Source of the DNA: Chrysomallon squamiferum
Lineage: Eukaryota; Mollusca; Gastropoda; Neomphalida; Peltospiridae
Reading direction: 5' to 3'
NCBI GenBank assembly: GCA_012295275.1
Contig: CM022678.1
Span: 3,291,281-3,301,280, forward strand
DNA: 10,000 nt
In this document: piece after piece, positions 1 through 6,789 of the stretch
Numbering within the stretch: the first letter of the stretch is position 1
Layout of the letters: every line of letters begins with the position of its first letter
Made by a program: the position numbers and the translations under genes
The notes under the pieces: model-generated
Told to the model about the DNA's origin: nothing
What the model saw: only the letters and a program-made list of their open reading frames with translations
Databases searched by the model: none

Positions 1-44
1 GTAGTAGTATTTTTGAATTTAAGTTTTAAGCCACTATTGCTAGT

Positions 45-47
<3 letters not shown>

Positions 48-76
<29 letters not shown>

Positions 77-77
77 T
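48..77. repeat. (TTTA)n microsatellite
   Basis: An uninterrupted tetranucleotide tract of about seven units. It ends where TTTA changes to TCTA. It is the first of many TTTA/TAAA tracts in the window and carries no coding signal. Confidence 0.95.
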
Positions 78-319
78 CTATTTTGTTTAATACTAAAAAT
101 TCGTAAATTAACAACGGCAATAGGTGCACGCGACAACCGCTCGAACACACTCTCTGTTCGTCAGCTGTCTAAGCTCCGCCCACTTTACGTCTCGAACTGA
201 CAGTTCCCTGGAGACGAAGACGTATACATAATTACGTCGGTTAAAATCTATACAAAATAAATAAACACGGAACAATAAACCAAACAACTTTCACAAACTG
301 TGATCACGAGCTCAGAAAT

Positions 320-430
320 TATCGATTTCGCCAGTGACATCTCGCGTACCGCTCCCTGTCAAACAGCGTGACAAGTGCGCGTGGCACTTCGCTTACCCAG
401 TGGCGCGTGACGTTTAGCGGGAAATTATCG
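320..430 (+). repeat. Dispersed repeat, copy A (TGACA/TGTCA dyad family)
   Basis: The core at 334-361 reads GTGACA, then a centre with CGCGTACCGCT, then TGTCA. It matches the cores at 1271-1299 and 3610-3637. The sequence just before the core (TTATCGATTTCGCCA) aligns with that before copy C (TTATTGATTTCTGCT). Beyond the core, similarity weakens, although GCGGGAAATTATCGA near 417-431 resembles the GCGAG..ATATCGAT segment of copies B and C. It is the shortest and most diverged of the three. An AAGTGC/GCACTT hairpin with a 5-nt loop lies at 373-389. Confidence 0.6.
417..424. promoter_or_regulatory. E2F-type site (GCGGGAAA)
   Basis: GCGGGAAA is the reverse complement of TTTCCCGC, the classical E2F/DP recognition sequence. 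It lies four bases after a TGACGT half-site. This is only a sequence match; occupancy is unknown. Confidence 0.3.
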
Positions 431-545
431 AGCTAGGTAACGTCTGACGCACCTGGTAAAGAGGACGTGTTTGGTGTGGGCGGTGGACAAGAGGGGGTTA
501 ATGAACTTTCCGGAACATAACGGGATTTGTCGATGTTGTTGTTAT

Positions 546-760
546 ACAGTGTTAATTGTTGTTTTCATTTTTCTTCGTAGCGACTGCGTATTTGAATTCA
601 GTTTAGTGCCGTATTATTGAACTTTCTTTTTTTTTTCCTGTTGTATTTTACTCTGTTATGTTATAGGGATATTATATGTTGTATATCGTAATGTGTTTTT
701 TTTATTGCATTATGTAATATTATAAATGTAAATTATAAATAAATAAATAAATAAATAGTA
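546..760 (+). other. AT-rich DNA, possible retroelement 3' tail, ending in (AAAT)n
   Basis: No gene is visible. The stretch 640-736 is T-rich, unique-looking sequence that runs directly into (AAAT)n at 737-756. A T-rich trailer followed by a short tandem tail is how many LINE 3' ends look, but no coding remnant precedes it here, so this reading is tentative. Confidence 0.3.
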
Positions 761-839
761 ATAAAAAATGTCGTCAACCTTTCATTCATTATGTTAAAAG
801 TCGATAAATAACAAAGTATATCTTACATCTACAAAATTT

Positions 840-886
840 CTATCTATCTATCTGTCTATCTATCTATCTATCTATCTATCTATATA
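840..886. repeat. (CTAT)n microsatellite
   Basis: About eleven CTAT units with one internal CTGT variant near 851-854, passing into TATATATG at the 3' end. The neighbouring 761-839 and 887-986 show no gene. Confidence 0.95.
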
Positions 887-986
887 TGTGTTTTTTCACT
901 TTATTTGGTTTATTATTTTTAATTTATATAGTATTTTCTTTTATTTTACGAAAAAAAAGCTTTACTATATAAAATAGTACCGAGAT

Positions 987-1010
987 AAAAAAAAAAAAAA
1001 AAAAAAAATA

Positions 1011-1055
<45 letters not shown>
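987..1055. repeat. A22 run followed by (AAT)n
   Basis: A run of 22 A residues (987-1008) continues into about fifteen AAT units. Read on the minus strand this is (ATT)n followed by poly-T. It lies downstream (minus sense) of repeat copy B and could be that element's tail, although 85 bp of intervening sequence remain unassigned. Confidence 0.9.
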
Positions 1056-1056
<1 letters not shown>

Positions 1057-1139
1057 GTAAAGAACTAAATAAAAGAAATAAAAGAAATTTCCGTAATCCA
1101 GCTGTCTGTTTTCTTGTGTTTTAACGAGTTAAAAATGTT

Positions 1140-1400
1140 TGACACTAGCGTCACACAAACAGCTGAGCACTAACGGGACTCGAACCGTTGACATGATACG
1201 TGTCATCTTTTCACCGAGATGCGACGCAAATTCTTTTGTACTTATTGTCTCGCTAATCGCTTTTTCGGGTATGACACGTCGCGTGCCGCGAGATGTCACG
1301 CGCACTCACCTGTTCTACTGACGAAGTCCGCGAGAAAAAAAAAAAAATATCGATTTTTTGATTTTCTTCAGCGGTAAATCTTGAATGCCATCTGGGACAT
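1140..1400 (+). repeat. Dispersed repeat, copy B (most complete copy)
   Basis: This region aligns with copy C in several blocks in the same order and similar spacing: TAACGGG (1171 and 3552), GTCRTCTTTTCA (1202 and 3566), the dyad core (1271-1299 and 3610-3637), ACCTGT, GCGAG followed by ATATCGATTTTT (1330-1359 and 3667-3683), and AATGMCATCTGG (1384 and 3713). Copy B has a 13-A run inserted between GCGAG and ATATCGAT. Its left edge has TGACACTAGCG (1140-1150), an exact inverted match to part of the copy C core, so the copy is flanked by inverted core-like ends, as in foldback or MITE-type elements. A further TGACA/TGTCA dyad lies at 1189-1205. Long stretches lack coding potential. Class (SINE, MITE or other) is undecided. 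Confidence 0.65.
1176..1186 (-). promoter_or_regulatory. RNA polymerase III B-box match (tRNA-like T arm)
   Basis: On the minus strand this reads GGTTCGAGTCC, a full match to the tRNA internal promoter B box (GGTTCGANTCC). About 27 nt upstream in minus sense is CTCGGTGA within a possible D arm (CATC, 10-nt loop, GATG). The spacing to the B box is roughly 5 nt shorter than in a normal tRNA, the T stem pairs poorly and no acceptor stem forms, so this is not a functional tRNA. It fits a decayed tRNA-derived SINE head. The equivalent site in copy C is degenerate. Confidence 0.5.
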
Positions 1401-1765
1401 GGGCGTTGTTTTCACGCGTCACTGCACTTCAGTTCCGTGCGATATGAAGAGAGAGAGGCGAAGAACAAAAATAGAAAAACGATGACACACTTCGGAGCGT
1501 CGTGTATTCCGGAAACTGACGGAAACAGACGAACTTGTCTGAATCTTCAAAACGATGATACCCGGAAAGGTGTACACGAAATTGGCTTCTGCTTAAGGAT
1601 TTATTTAAGAATAAAACAAATTAGGCCTCGTTTGACCGTAAATGTTTCAACATTCACGATTCGGATTAAATGACGATGTTTTTAATTTGTTCGTATGATC
1701 CCGGAAATATTTAGTTTACTACAGTATTAAAAATAATTTTTCGCAACTTTTTGTGGTAGAGAAAT
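1401..1765. other. Unique sequence without a recognisable gene
   Basis: An open frame from a GTG at 1437 to 1673 (plus, 78 codons) crosses this stretch, but it lacks an ATG start, resembles no protein I know, and is of a length expected by chance. The DNA is not simple repeat, so it may be unique intergenic sequence or a very old element. Confidence 0.5.
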
Positions 1766-1767
1766 CC

Positions 1768-1843
1768 GATTTATTATTTTTATTTATTTATTTTATTTAA
1801 ATCATGATATAAATAAATAAATAAATTTTGATAAATAAATAAA
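1768..1843. repeat. Facing (TTTA)n and (AAAT)n tracts
   Basis: A TTTA-type tract (about 1770-1800) is followed by an AAAT-type tract (about 1809-1843). The two are complementary around a short ATCATGAT centre, so the region could fold into an AT-only hairpin. Sequence from 1844 to 2010 is A-rich and featureless. Confidence 0.8.
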
Positions 1844-2010
1844 GAACAACAACAATAACAGTAATAATAACATCAACAAAAACTATCTATAAAAGAAAGG
1901 ATACTAAGAAAAGAAAGAAAAAAAATTAAAATTAATTTTTAAAAAATGGTCCAGGATCTTTGAGAGTCTATAATATTACCTGAATATTAATTTCTTATCA
2001 GTTTGAATAA

Positions 2011-2012
2011 TC

Positions 2013-2061
<49 letters not shown>

Positions 2062-2112
2062 TAATAATAATAATAATAACAACAACAATAACAATAATAG
2101 TAATAATAATAA
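2011..2112. repeat. (AAT)n microsatellite with AAC variants
   Basis: A trinucleotide tract of about 100 bp, mainly AAT, with scattered AAC and AGT units that suggest age. Confidence 0.9.
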
Positions 2113-2201
2113 ATATGAAACGAACATACGGTTTTCCGAAACAAGAGCCGAAATATCCACCATCATAAAACGCATTTAATTTATTCTTAAATTATATTTT
2201 A

Positions 2202-2462
2202 ATAATAATAATAATAATGATGGTGATGATGATGATGAAGATAATAATAATGATAATAATAATAATAGTAATAACGACGATAATAATAATAGTAATAATA
2301 ATAATAATAATAATAGTAATAATAATAATAAATAATAATAGTAATAATAAGAATAATAAGAATACTAAATAATAATAATAATGATGATGATGATGATAAC
2401 AATAATAATAATAACAATAATAATAATAATAATAATAACAATAACAATAATAGTAATAATAG
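2202..2462. repeat. Compound (AAT)n/(GAT)n array
   Basis: About 260 bp of trinucleotide repeat mixing AAT, GAT, AAC, AGT and AAG units. Open frames through it encode only runs of Leu, Tyr or His and are artefacts of the 3-bp period. Its 3' part forms the left arm of the inverted repeat described separately. Confidence 0.95.
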
Positions 2463-2676
2463 TACGAAGAAGATATACGAAAACCAGTCTTCCGTTCTTC
2501 TTTTTTCTTTACCTTTTATCTAGTTTTTTTTTTTTAATTTAAAATATTTTTTATATTTTCCCTTTTCTCTTATTTTCTTCTTCTTATTATTACTAGTTAT
2601 TATTATTGTCATTATTATTAGAATTTTTACTACTACTATTATTATTGTTATTATCATCATCATCATCATTATTTAG
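2365..2676. repeat. Imperfect inverted repeat built of trinucleotide tracts
   Basis: The left arm (2365-2473) starts CTAAATAAT, continues through a GAT block, then AAC/AAT/AGT units, and ends GAAGAAGA. The right arm (2575-2676), read on the minus strand, has the same order: CTAAATAAT, GAT block, AAC/AAT/AGT units, then AAGAAGAA. About 100 bp of pyrimidine-rich spacer separates them. The agreement of unit order and of the non-repeat ends argues for an inverted duplication, although low complexity makes some matching inevitable. Confidence 0.55.
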
Positions 2677-2933
2677 CTGTACTTTTTGTTTTAGGTTTTC
2701 TATAGTTATTTTCTGATGTTACAGAAGCATATTCAGTAATATAACTGGAGGATAACATATAATACCATTTTTATAATATTGTATGTATATTATCCATTGT
2801 AGGAATGTGGTGTAAGCACATACTTTAATGTATGTATTAGGTGGCCTGACATAAAAAAAAAAAAGAAAAAAAAAAAGAAGAAGAAAAAAACAACACTGTA
2901 ACGCAAAGCAAAGCAAATGAATATAAAGTTACA
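2677..2933. other. AT-rich DNA with a purine run
   Basis: No gene is visible. Positions about 2851-2889 form a 39-base A/G run that could adopt unusual structures. The short minus-strand open frame across 2719-2916 is rich in Phe and Leu because of this run and is not credible. Confidence 0.6.
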
Positions 2934-3183
2934 TAACGTAAATTATATTTTAAACTATAACGTAAATTCTAACATTAACTATAACGTCAGTTCTAACTTA
3001 AACCATGACGTAAATTCTAACGTAAACTTTAACGTAAATTCTAACGTAAACTATAACGTTAATTCTAACGTAACCTATAACGTAAACTATAACAACTATA
3101 AGGTAAATTCTAACGTAAATTACAATGTAAATTCTAACGTAACCTATAACGCAATTTCTAACGTAAACTATAACATAAAATAA
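2934..3183 (+). repeat. 12-bp minisatellite (24-bp dimeric) with a through-reading frame
   Basis: About 20 units beginning TAACGT recur every 12 bp from 2934 to 3176. Two unit types often alternate: TAACGTAAATTC and TAACGTAAACTA, giving a 24-bp dimer. Between 3090 and 3099 one unit is only 9 bp, after which the 12-bp phase resumes. Because 12 and 9 are both multiples of three, one plus-strand frame stays open from the ATG at 2917 to 3183 (88 codons), reading Asn-Val-Asn-Ser/Tyr over and over; a minus frame also stays open over 2998-3186. No signal peptide, domain or flanking gene structure supports expression, so I treat it as DNA repeat first and peptide second. Confidence 0.9.
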
Positions 3184-3299
3184 CATAGGTTAGCATAAAG
3201 TGAAACAAAATTTATGATACTAGGACACTGAGAGTCATTATTCGGGAGTAAAAACAACGAGACAGCTGTTTGATTCAAAGTTCAAACTGCTTTCCTCTT
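3184..3299. other. Unique sequence with an HNF4-like half-site
   Basis: No gene is visible. CAAAGTTCA at 3276-3284 resembles an HNF4/nuclear-receptor element, and GTTTGA/TCAAAC (3268-3287) forms a short inverted repeat around it. Both are weak matches. Confidence 0.25.
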
Positions 3300-3462
3300 A
3301 ACATTTCCACCCCATTTCGGGTACGTAAGTACGATCAGTGACGAAACCTCATCTCTCGGAAAGACGGGCCACGTGTCTAGTACGAGAACACGTTAAAACA
3401 AACAGAGCTGCGCTGGGGGAGGGGAGACACCGTAAGTCTCATAAATCTAGCGCGTCCTTCTT

Positions 3463-3496
3463 GGCATGTCGCGTGCTTCATTAATATGCCACGCGA
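3463..3496. repeat. Two interleaved inverted repeats
   Basis: GGCAT (3463-3467) pairs with ATGCC (3486-3490), and TCGCGTG (3469-3475) pairs with CACGCGA (3490-3496). The pairs interleave in the order a-b-a'-b', the arrangement of an H-type pseudoknot if transcribed; they share one base at 3490, so both full stems cannot form at once. ATGTCGCGTGC here also matches the core of repeat copy B, so this may be a fourth, rearranged fragment of that family. Confidence 0.45.
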
Positions 3497-3500
3497 GTGT

Positions 3501-3519
3501 AAACGGATACCATCCGTTT
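3501..3519. repeat. Perfect 8-bp hairpin (AAACGGAT/ATCCGTTT)
   Basis: The arms are perfect inverted 8-mers around the 3-nt spacer ACC. It directly follows the interleaved inverted repeats. Function is unknown. Confidence 0.7.
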
Positions 3520-3551
3520 TAATGGCTGAAATTAACAGTACTTTTCAAAGT

Positions 3552-3730
3552 TAACGGGTTCTCGGGTCGTCTTTTCAGACTCGGATGGAAACATTTATTG
3601 ATTTCTGCTGTGACACGTCGCGTACCGCTAGTGTCACTCTACCTGTGACGTAGCTCAGCTATTCCAGCGAGATATCGATTTTTAACAACCCGGCGGCGCG
3701 AGCTGGCCCATCAATGACATCTGGCCAATC
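3552..3730 (+). repeat. Dispersed repeat, copy C
   Basis: This copy shares ordered blocks with copy B from TAACGGG at 3552 to AATGACATCTGG at 3713-3724. Its core is the cleanest of the three: GTGACAC (3610-3616), a 14-bp centre containing CGCGTACCGC, and GTGTCAC (3631-3637), a perfect 7-bp inverted repeat. Compared with copy B it is shorter, lacking the A-run and some sequence between the TCTTTTCA block and the core. Its counterpart to the B box is mutated. Confidence 0.65.
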
Positions 3731-3741
3731 GTAACAGAGCG

Positions 3742-3767
3742 GAGCTCGAGCTCGCGCGCGCGCGCGC
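3742..3767. repeat. GAGCTCGAGCTC palindrome and pure (CG)n tract
   Basis: A perfect 12-bp palindrome (3742-3753) abuts 15 bp of uninterrupted alternating C and G (3753-3767). Alternating CG is the strongest known Z-DNA-forming sequence. Surviving as pure CpG in an AT-rich genome implies little methylation-driven decay. Confidence 0.85.
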
Positions 3768-3914
3768 TTCCAGAAATTTAACCCACCTGGCCTGATGTCA
3801 TCGTCGTGATCCACGTGCAGCGATTGCACGAGTGTGTTTATTAGCAGACGTGAAAATGAATAAACGAAAATGAACGAACGCTTGAAAATAAATGACAGAA
3901 ATAAATCAAAACAA

Positions 3915-4035
3915 ATAAATTAATAAATAAATAAATAAATAAAACGACCGCTGGTAACAAAGACAGGATTTGTTACTTTGTTTAATATTAAAAGTAAAAA
4001 AAAAAATAAAATAAAATAAAAAATAAAATAAAATA
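3915..4035. repeat. (AAAT)n and A-rich (AAAAT)n tracts
   Basis: (TAAA)n covers about 3915-3943 and a poly-A/AAAAT tract covers about 3995-4035. The intervening 50 bp are unremarkable. Confidence 0.9.
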
Positions 4036-4316
4036 ACTTAATTTCAAGAAAATTCGTAATAATTCGGCAATTTCTGTTTCATTATTGAAAATGAGGCTGC
4101 TCTGCGTTTGCGCTGAAAAATGTCGTTAATCTGTCGCAAAATATGATTAGGTAAGTTAATATACAAAATTTTTTTCTGATCTAGTTTAGTTGCAATATTC
4201 TCTTTCGGGTAACTTCGTTCTAATACGGAATACTTATTACAGTACGTTGTGCTGTCTTAAGCTTCTACATTTTTTTCCTTGTCTTTTCTTTCTTTCTTTT
4301 GTATTTGATTTTTCTC
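4036..4316. other. Unique AT-rich sequence, no gene seen
   Basis: Mixed sequence with a short (CTTT)n patch near 4284-4300. An open frame through 4190-4423 runs into repeat DNA and has no recognisable protein character. Confidence 0.5.
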
Positions 4317-4317
4317 T

Positions 4318-4348
<31 letters not shown>

Positions 4349-4496
4349 TTTGTTGTTATTATAATTATACGTACATACATACATACATCGATGATAAACA
4401 TAATTTATATATTTTCCAAATAAAATAATTTTCTAATGAAAATTTTTTTATTATTATTATTATTATTATTTATTATTATTATTATTATTTTTATTA

Positions 4497-4540
<44 letters not shown>
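4317..4540. repeat. (TTTA)n, (CATA)n and (ATT)n microsatellites
   Basis: (TTTA)n at 4317-4351, (CATA)n at 4373-4388 and a roughly 92-bp (ATT)n tract with a few TTTATT interruptions at 4449-4540. Confidence 0.9.
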
Positions 4541-4781
4541 GTCGCTTTCTCTTTGATAACAGATGATTTTACAACTTTTAATTAAAGGTAGCATATTGTT
4601 ACAGGTGTGGTCATTCAGCTGTTTATGTCTGTCACTATTCAGCTTTATATCATGTTTCTGTTATTAATTTATGGTCCGTTTAAACCTATGCTGTATCTTG
4701 TTACCTTTGTTGCATGTGAACAAGTTTTTAATTCCGCTATATCAGATTTTGTAAAAAAGTTAATACAACTGTTGAAATTAT

Positions 4782-4784
<3 letters not shown>
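4541..4784. other. Unique sequence between microsatellites, no gene seen
   Basis: About 240 bp of non-repetitive T-rich sequence. A chance minus-strand frame enters from the CT tract. No protein similarity is recognised. Confidence 0.5.
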
Positions 4785-4873
<89 letters not shown>

Positions 4874-4874
4874 T
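4785..4874. repeat. (CT)36 followed by (GT)9
   Basis: Seventy-two bases of uninterrupted CT (4785-4856) pass directly into 18 bases of GT. The length and purity suggest an actively mutating locus. Frames through it give Arg-Glu or Leu-Ser dipeptide runs only. Confidence 0.98.
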
Positions 4875-4937
4875 TGCACATGCACTCATTTATTTGAACA
4901 GAAGGGTTATAATTATTAAACAAGATATTAGCATTTA

Positions 4938-4966
4938 CTATTTATTTATTTATTTATTTATTTATT
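4938..4966. repeat. (TTTA)n microsatellite
   Basis: About seven tetranucleotide units between the CT/GT and TA/GA tracts. Confidence 0.9.
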
Positions 4967-5045
4967 GTTGATATTGATGGCTATTTGTTTGTGTATATAT
5001 TTGTCCTTATAAATGATATAAGTGTCGTATTTGATTGTAATTAAA

Positions 5046-5261
<216 letters not shown>

Positions 5262-5366
5262 TAAACAAAATAAACAAAAACGAAAAACAACAAAAAAGTA
5301 ATTAAAACCACAGCAACAACAACTATGTATGCGCGTTATACTCTTAAGATGACAGTGACATTTGAC

Positions 5367-5372
5367 TTTATT
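5367..5372 (-). promoter_or_regulatory. Possible AATAAA poly(A) signal of the LINE remnant
   Basis: AATAAA on the minus strand, about 55 bp past the stop codon of the LINE reading frame. In this AT-rich DNA the hexamer is common, so position is the only support. Confidence 0.25.
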
Positions 5373-5426
5373 TTCATAAACTTCATGATTACAGTACAGA
5401 GAAGGATGTTTTACATATACTTCTTA

Positions 5427-5758
5427 TTAACAAACACAGCTTTTTAATATAGATATATTTTTACAGATAAGCAAATTATTATATGAAATTATATTTGGAT
5501 GTCTCATGTATTTATCTGGCACACCTTTTCTCGCGTTTAATAATACATGATCATTACATTTAAATATATAAGGAAATTCATCTCCAGTTTTGTCAAGATT
5601 ACAAATATGACATTTTCTATTTTCTCTAAGAATATTAAACCATCGTCCAGTCCAATTTCAATAGGAAGTTTAATATTAGAGTTTCTAAATTTACAAAACA
5701 CATTAGCATTCTTTTAAGGTAGCAGAGTAAGATGATTTTTCAATTTTATTTCATTTAA

Positions 5759-5789
<31 letters not shown>

Positions 5790-6180
5790 AATACAGTTTT
5801 GAACAAAATTATAATTTGTAGATACTGATAATGTAATAGTTTGGAGACGTTTTAGTTTCATTTTGTGATATATCCATACATATCATAAACCACAATCATC
5901 TAAAATATTTTTTCCAAATTTGTTCCAAGGAGAATCGATAACATGCATTAAATAATACAGTTGTGAGGAAATCTGGTTTTGGCTATAGTAAAGTCAACAA
6001 TGCTACCATATGATGACGTAAGGATTACTTCAATTATGACGTTATACATAGCAACACCATTATATTTTATATTAGGCTATTCTAAATCGATTTGAAAGAT
6101 AATCGTGCAAAATAAGTATTTGGTTTTGAGAGTATCAGGCTTTGCCATTTATTATAAATTTAGTAAAACATTAAAGGTCT
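5427..6180 (-). pseudogene. Decayed non-LTR retrotransposon (LINE), C-terminal part of the reverse transcriptase ORF
   Basis: Minus-strand translation gives, in order, motifs I recognise from the C-terminal end of a LINE ORF common in marine invertebrates: WQSLI (about 6147), SPWNKFGKNILDDCG (5933-5889), CINYK (5795-5781), NHLTLLP then CKFRNSNIKLPIE (about 5737-5657), TGRWFNILREN (5651-5619), and a zinc-binding-like C-x2-C at 5612-5601 followed by GDEFPYIFKC (5585-5556). The frame ends at TAA 5427-5429. Breaks are plain: a TGA at 5883-5885, a TAA at 5714-5716, a 25-A run (5759-5783) that changes frame, and a 5-bp insertion (5652-5656) between LPIE and TGRW that changes it back. The usual His before Tyr in the GDE motif is Pro here. 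The endonuclease and catalytic RT domains are absent, as in a 5'-truncated copy. It cannot encode an active protein. Family assignment within LINEs is not secure. Confidence 0.8.
5759..5783 (-). repeat. A25 run inside the LINE remnant
   Basis: A run of 25 T on the plus strand, 25 A in element sense. It sits between CINYK and LNEIKLKN, where related elements have ordinary coding sequence with a few Lys codons, so it appears to be a homopolymer expansion after insertion. Confidence 0.8.
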
Positions 6181-6404
6181 AAATATTATCACTGATATGT
6201 AAGAAAATGTTATTTTTCTCAGTTAAAAATGCTGGATGTTTGCATGCTTGCATGAAGGTAAGTTAAATATATCGATTAATACTTGTAATTTTTCAGAAAT
6301 ATTTATAGATAAGATACAGGTAACGTAAGGTGGATTTATAATGTGAACAAAGAAAGAAACAAATAAATTACAACATCGTTGTTACAGAACATTAAAAACA
6401 ACAA
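6181..6404. other. Unique AT-rich DNA, no gene seen
   Basis: It may contain further, unrecognisable LINE sequence on the minus strand. A consensus-like splice donor AG|GTAAGT occurs at 6256-6263 on the plus strand, with a TTTTTCAG only about 35 bp on; the implied intron is too short to trust. Confidence 0.4.
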
Positions 6405-6560
6405 CTACCACCACTACAACGTTTACTACTACCGCTACTACTGCTGCATCTGCTAGCACCAGTACTGTTACTATTACTACTACTATTACTTTAAGTAAAT
6501 AAAGTAATGGTGGGAGTTATTGTAGTAGTAGTAATAGTTGTTGCTGTTGTAACACACAAG
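6405..6560. repeat. Degenerate (ACT)n and (GTA)n tracts in inverted arrangement
   Basis: A CTA/CTG-rich tract to 6484 is followed by a perfect inverted repeat, ATTACTTTA (6485-6493) and TAAAGTAAT (6500-6508) with loop AGTAAA, then a GTAGTAGTAGTAATAG tract complementary to the ACTATTACTACTAC before it. The pattern is an imperfect foldback of about 80 bp per arm. Confidence 0.6.
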
Positions 6561-6654
6561 TTGTGTACCACTTAATATTTTTATTAATTTTTTTTAAAAA
6601 TAATTGTACTGCTGCTGTTGTTAAATTTTTGATATTGTCGTTGTTGTGTTATAT

Positions 6655-6656
<2 letters not shown>

Positions 6657-6690
<34 letters not shown>

Positions 6691-6760
6691 TTTATTTATT
6701 TATTTATTTAGTTAGTTAGTTAGTTAGTTATCTTTATTCATTTATTCATTTATTTATTCC
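6657..6760. repeat. (ATT)n, (TTTA)n and (GTTA)n tracts
   Basis: ATT units to about 6691, TTTA to about 6710, five to six GTTA units to about 6730, then TTCA/TTTA variants. The 6561-6656 stretch is TTG/TGC-rich degenerate trinucleotide DNA. Confidence 0.9.
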
Positions 6761-6789
6761 AACTGTTATTTACCATTCATCGACATACG

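Larger units (their letters stand above)
120..545. promoter_or_regulatory. CpG-containing promoter-like segment
   Basis: Base composition shifts abruptly from flanking AT-rich simple DNA to mixed sequence with many CpGs. Seen directly: two GC-box/KLF-type octamers in opposite orientation (CCGCCCAC at 176-183, GTGGGCGG at 476-483), a TGACGT CRE half-site at 408-413, an E2F-type octamer at 417-424, and a TTCCGGAA dyad (ETS/STAT-like) at 508-515. Such clusters are typical of CpG-island promoters in metazoans. No TATA box or first exon could be assigned, so orientation is unknown. Part of the segment (about 320-430) is a copy of a dispersed repeat, so some motifs may simply have come with that element. 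Confidence 0.4.
3300..3860. promoter_or_regulatory. CpG-rich, promoter-like segment
   Basis: A sharp rise in G+C with frequent CpG, including CACGTG E-boxes at 3370-3375 and 3812-3817, a GGGGGAGGGG run near 3416-3425, the hairpins at 3463-3519, repeat copy C and a pure CG tract. CpG retention suggests an unmethylated segment. No exon could be assigned; part of the CpG content comes from the repeat copy. Confidence 0.4.

Noticed and set aside
1170-1240. Intact tRNA gene on the minus strand
   Set aside because: The B box is perfect, but spacing is short, the T stem mispairs and no acceptor stem can be formed.
1437-1673. 78-codon plus-strand frame
   Set aside because: Non-ATG start, no recognisable motif and no gene context.
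2199-2447. Minus-strand 82-codon frame of Leu, Tyr and His runs
   Set aside because: It is wholly explained by trinucleotide repeats, which keep frames open automatically.
2934-3183. CRISPR array
   Set aside because: The units are contiguous 12-bp repeats without unique spacers, in a eukaryotic-looking context.
4612-4632. CAGCTGTTT similarity to the left edge of repeat copy B
   Set aside because: CAGCTG recurs at several sites (162, 1100, 1159, 3262), and the match is too short to claim homology.
4669-4923. Minus-strand frame with Arg-Glu dipeptides
   Set aside because: Most of it is the (CT)36 tract read as codons; the flanks resemble no protein.
6256-6296. Short intron with donor AG|GTAAGT and acceptor TTTTTCAG
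   Set aside because: It would be about 39 bp, near or below the functional limit in most animals, with no coding exons beside it.
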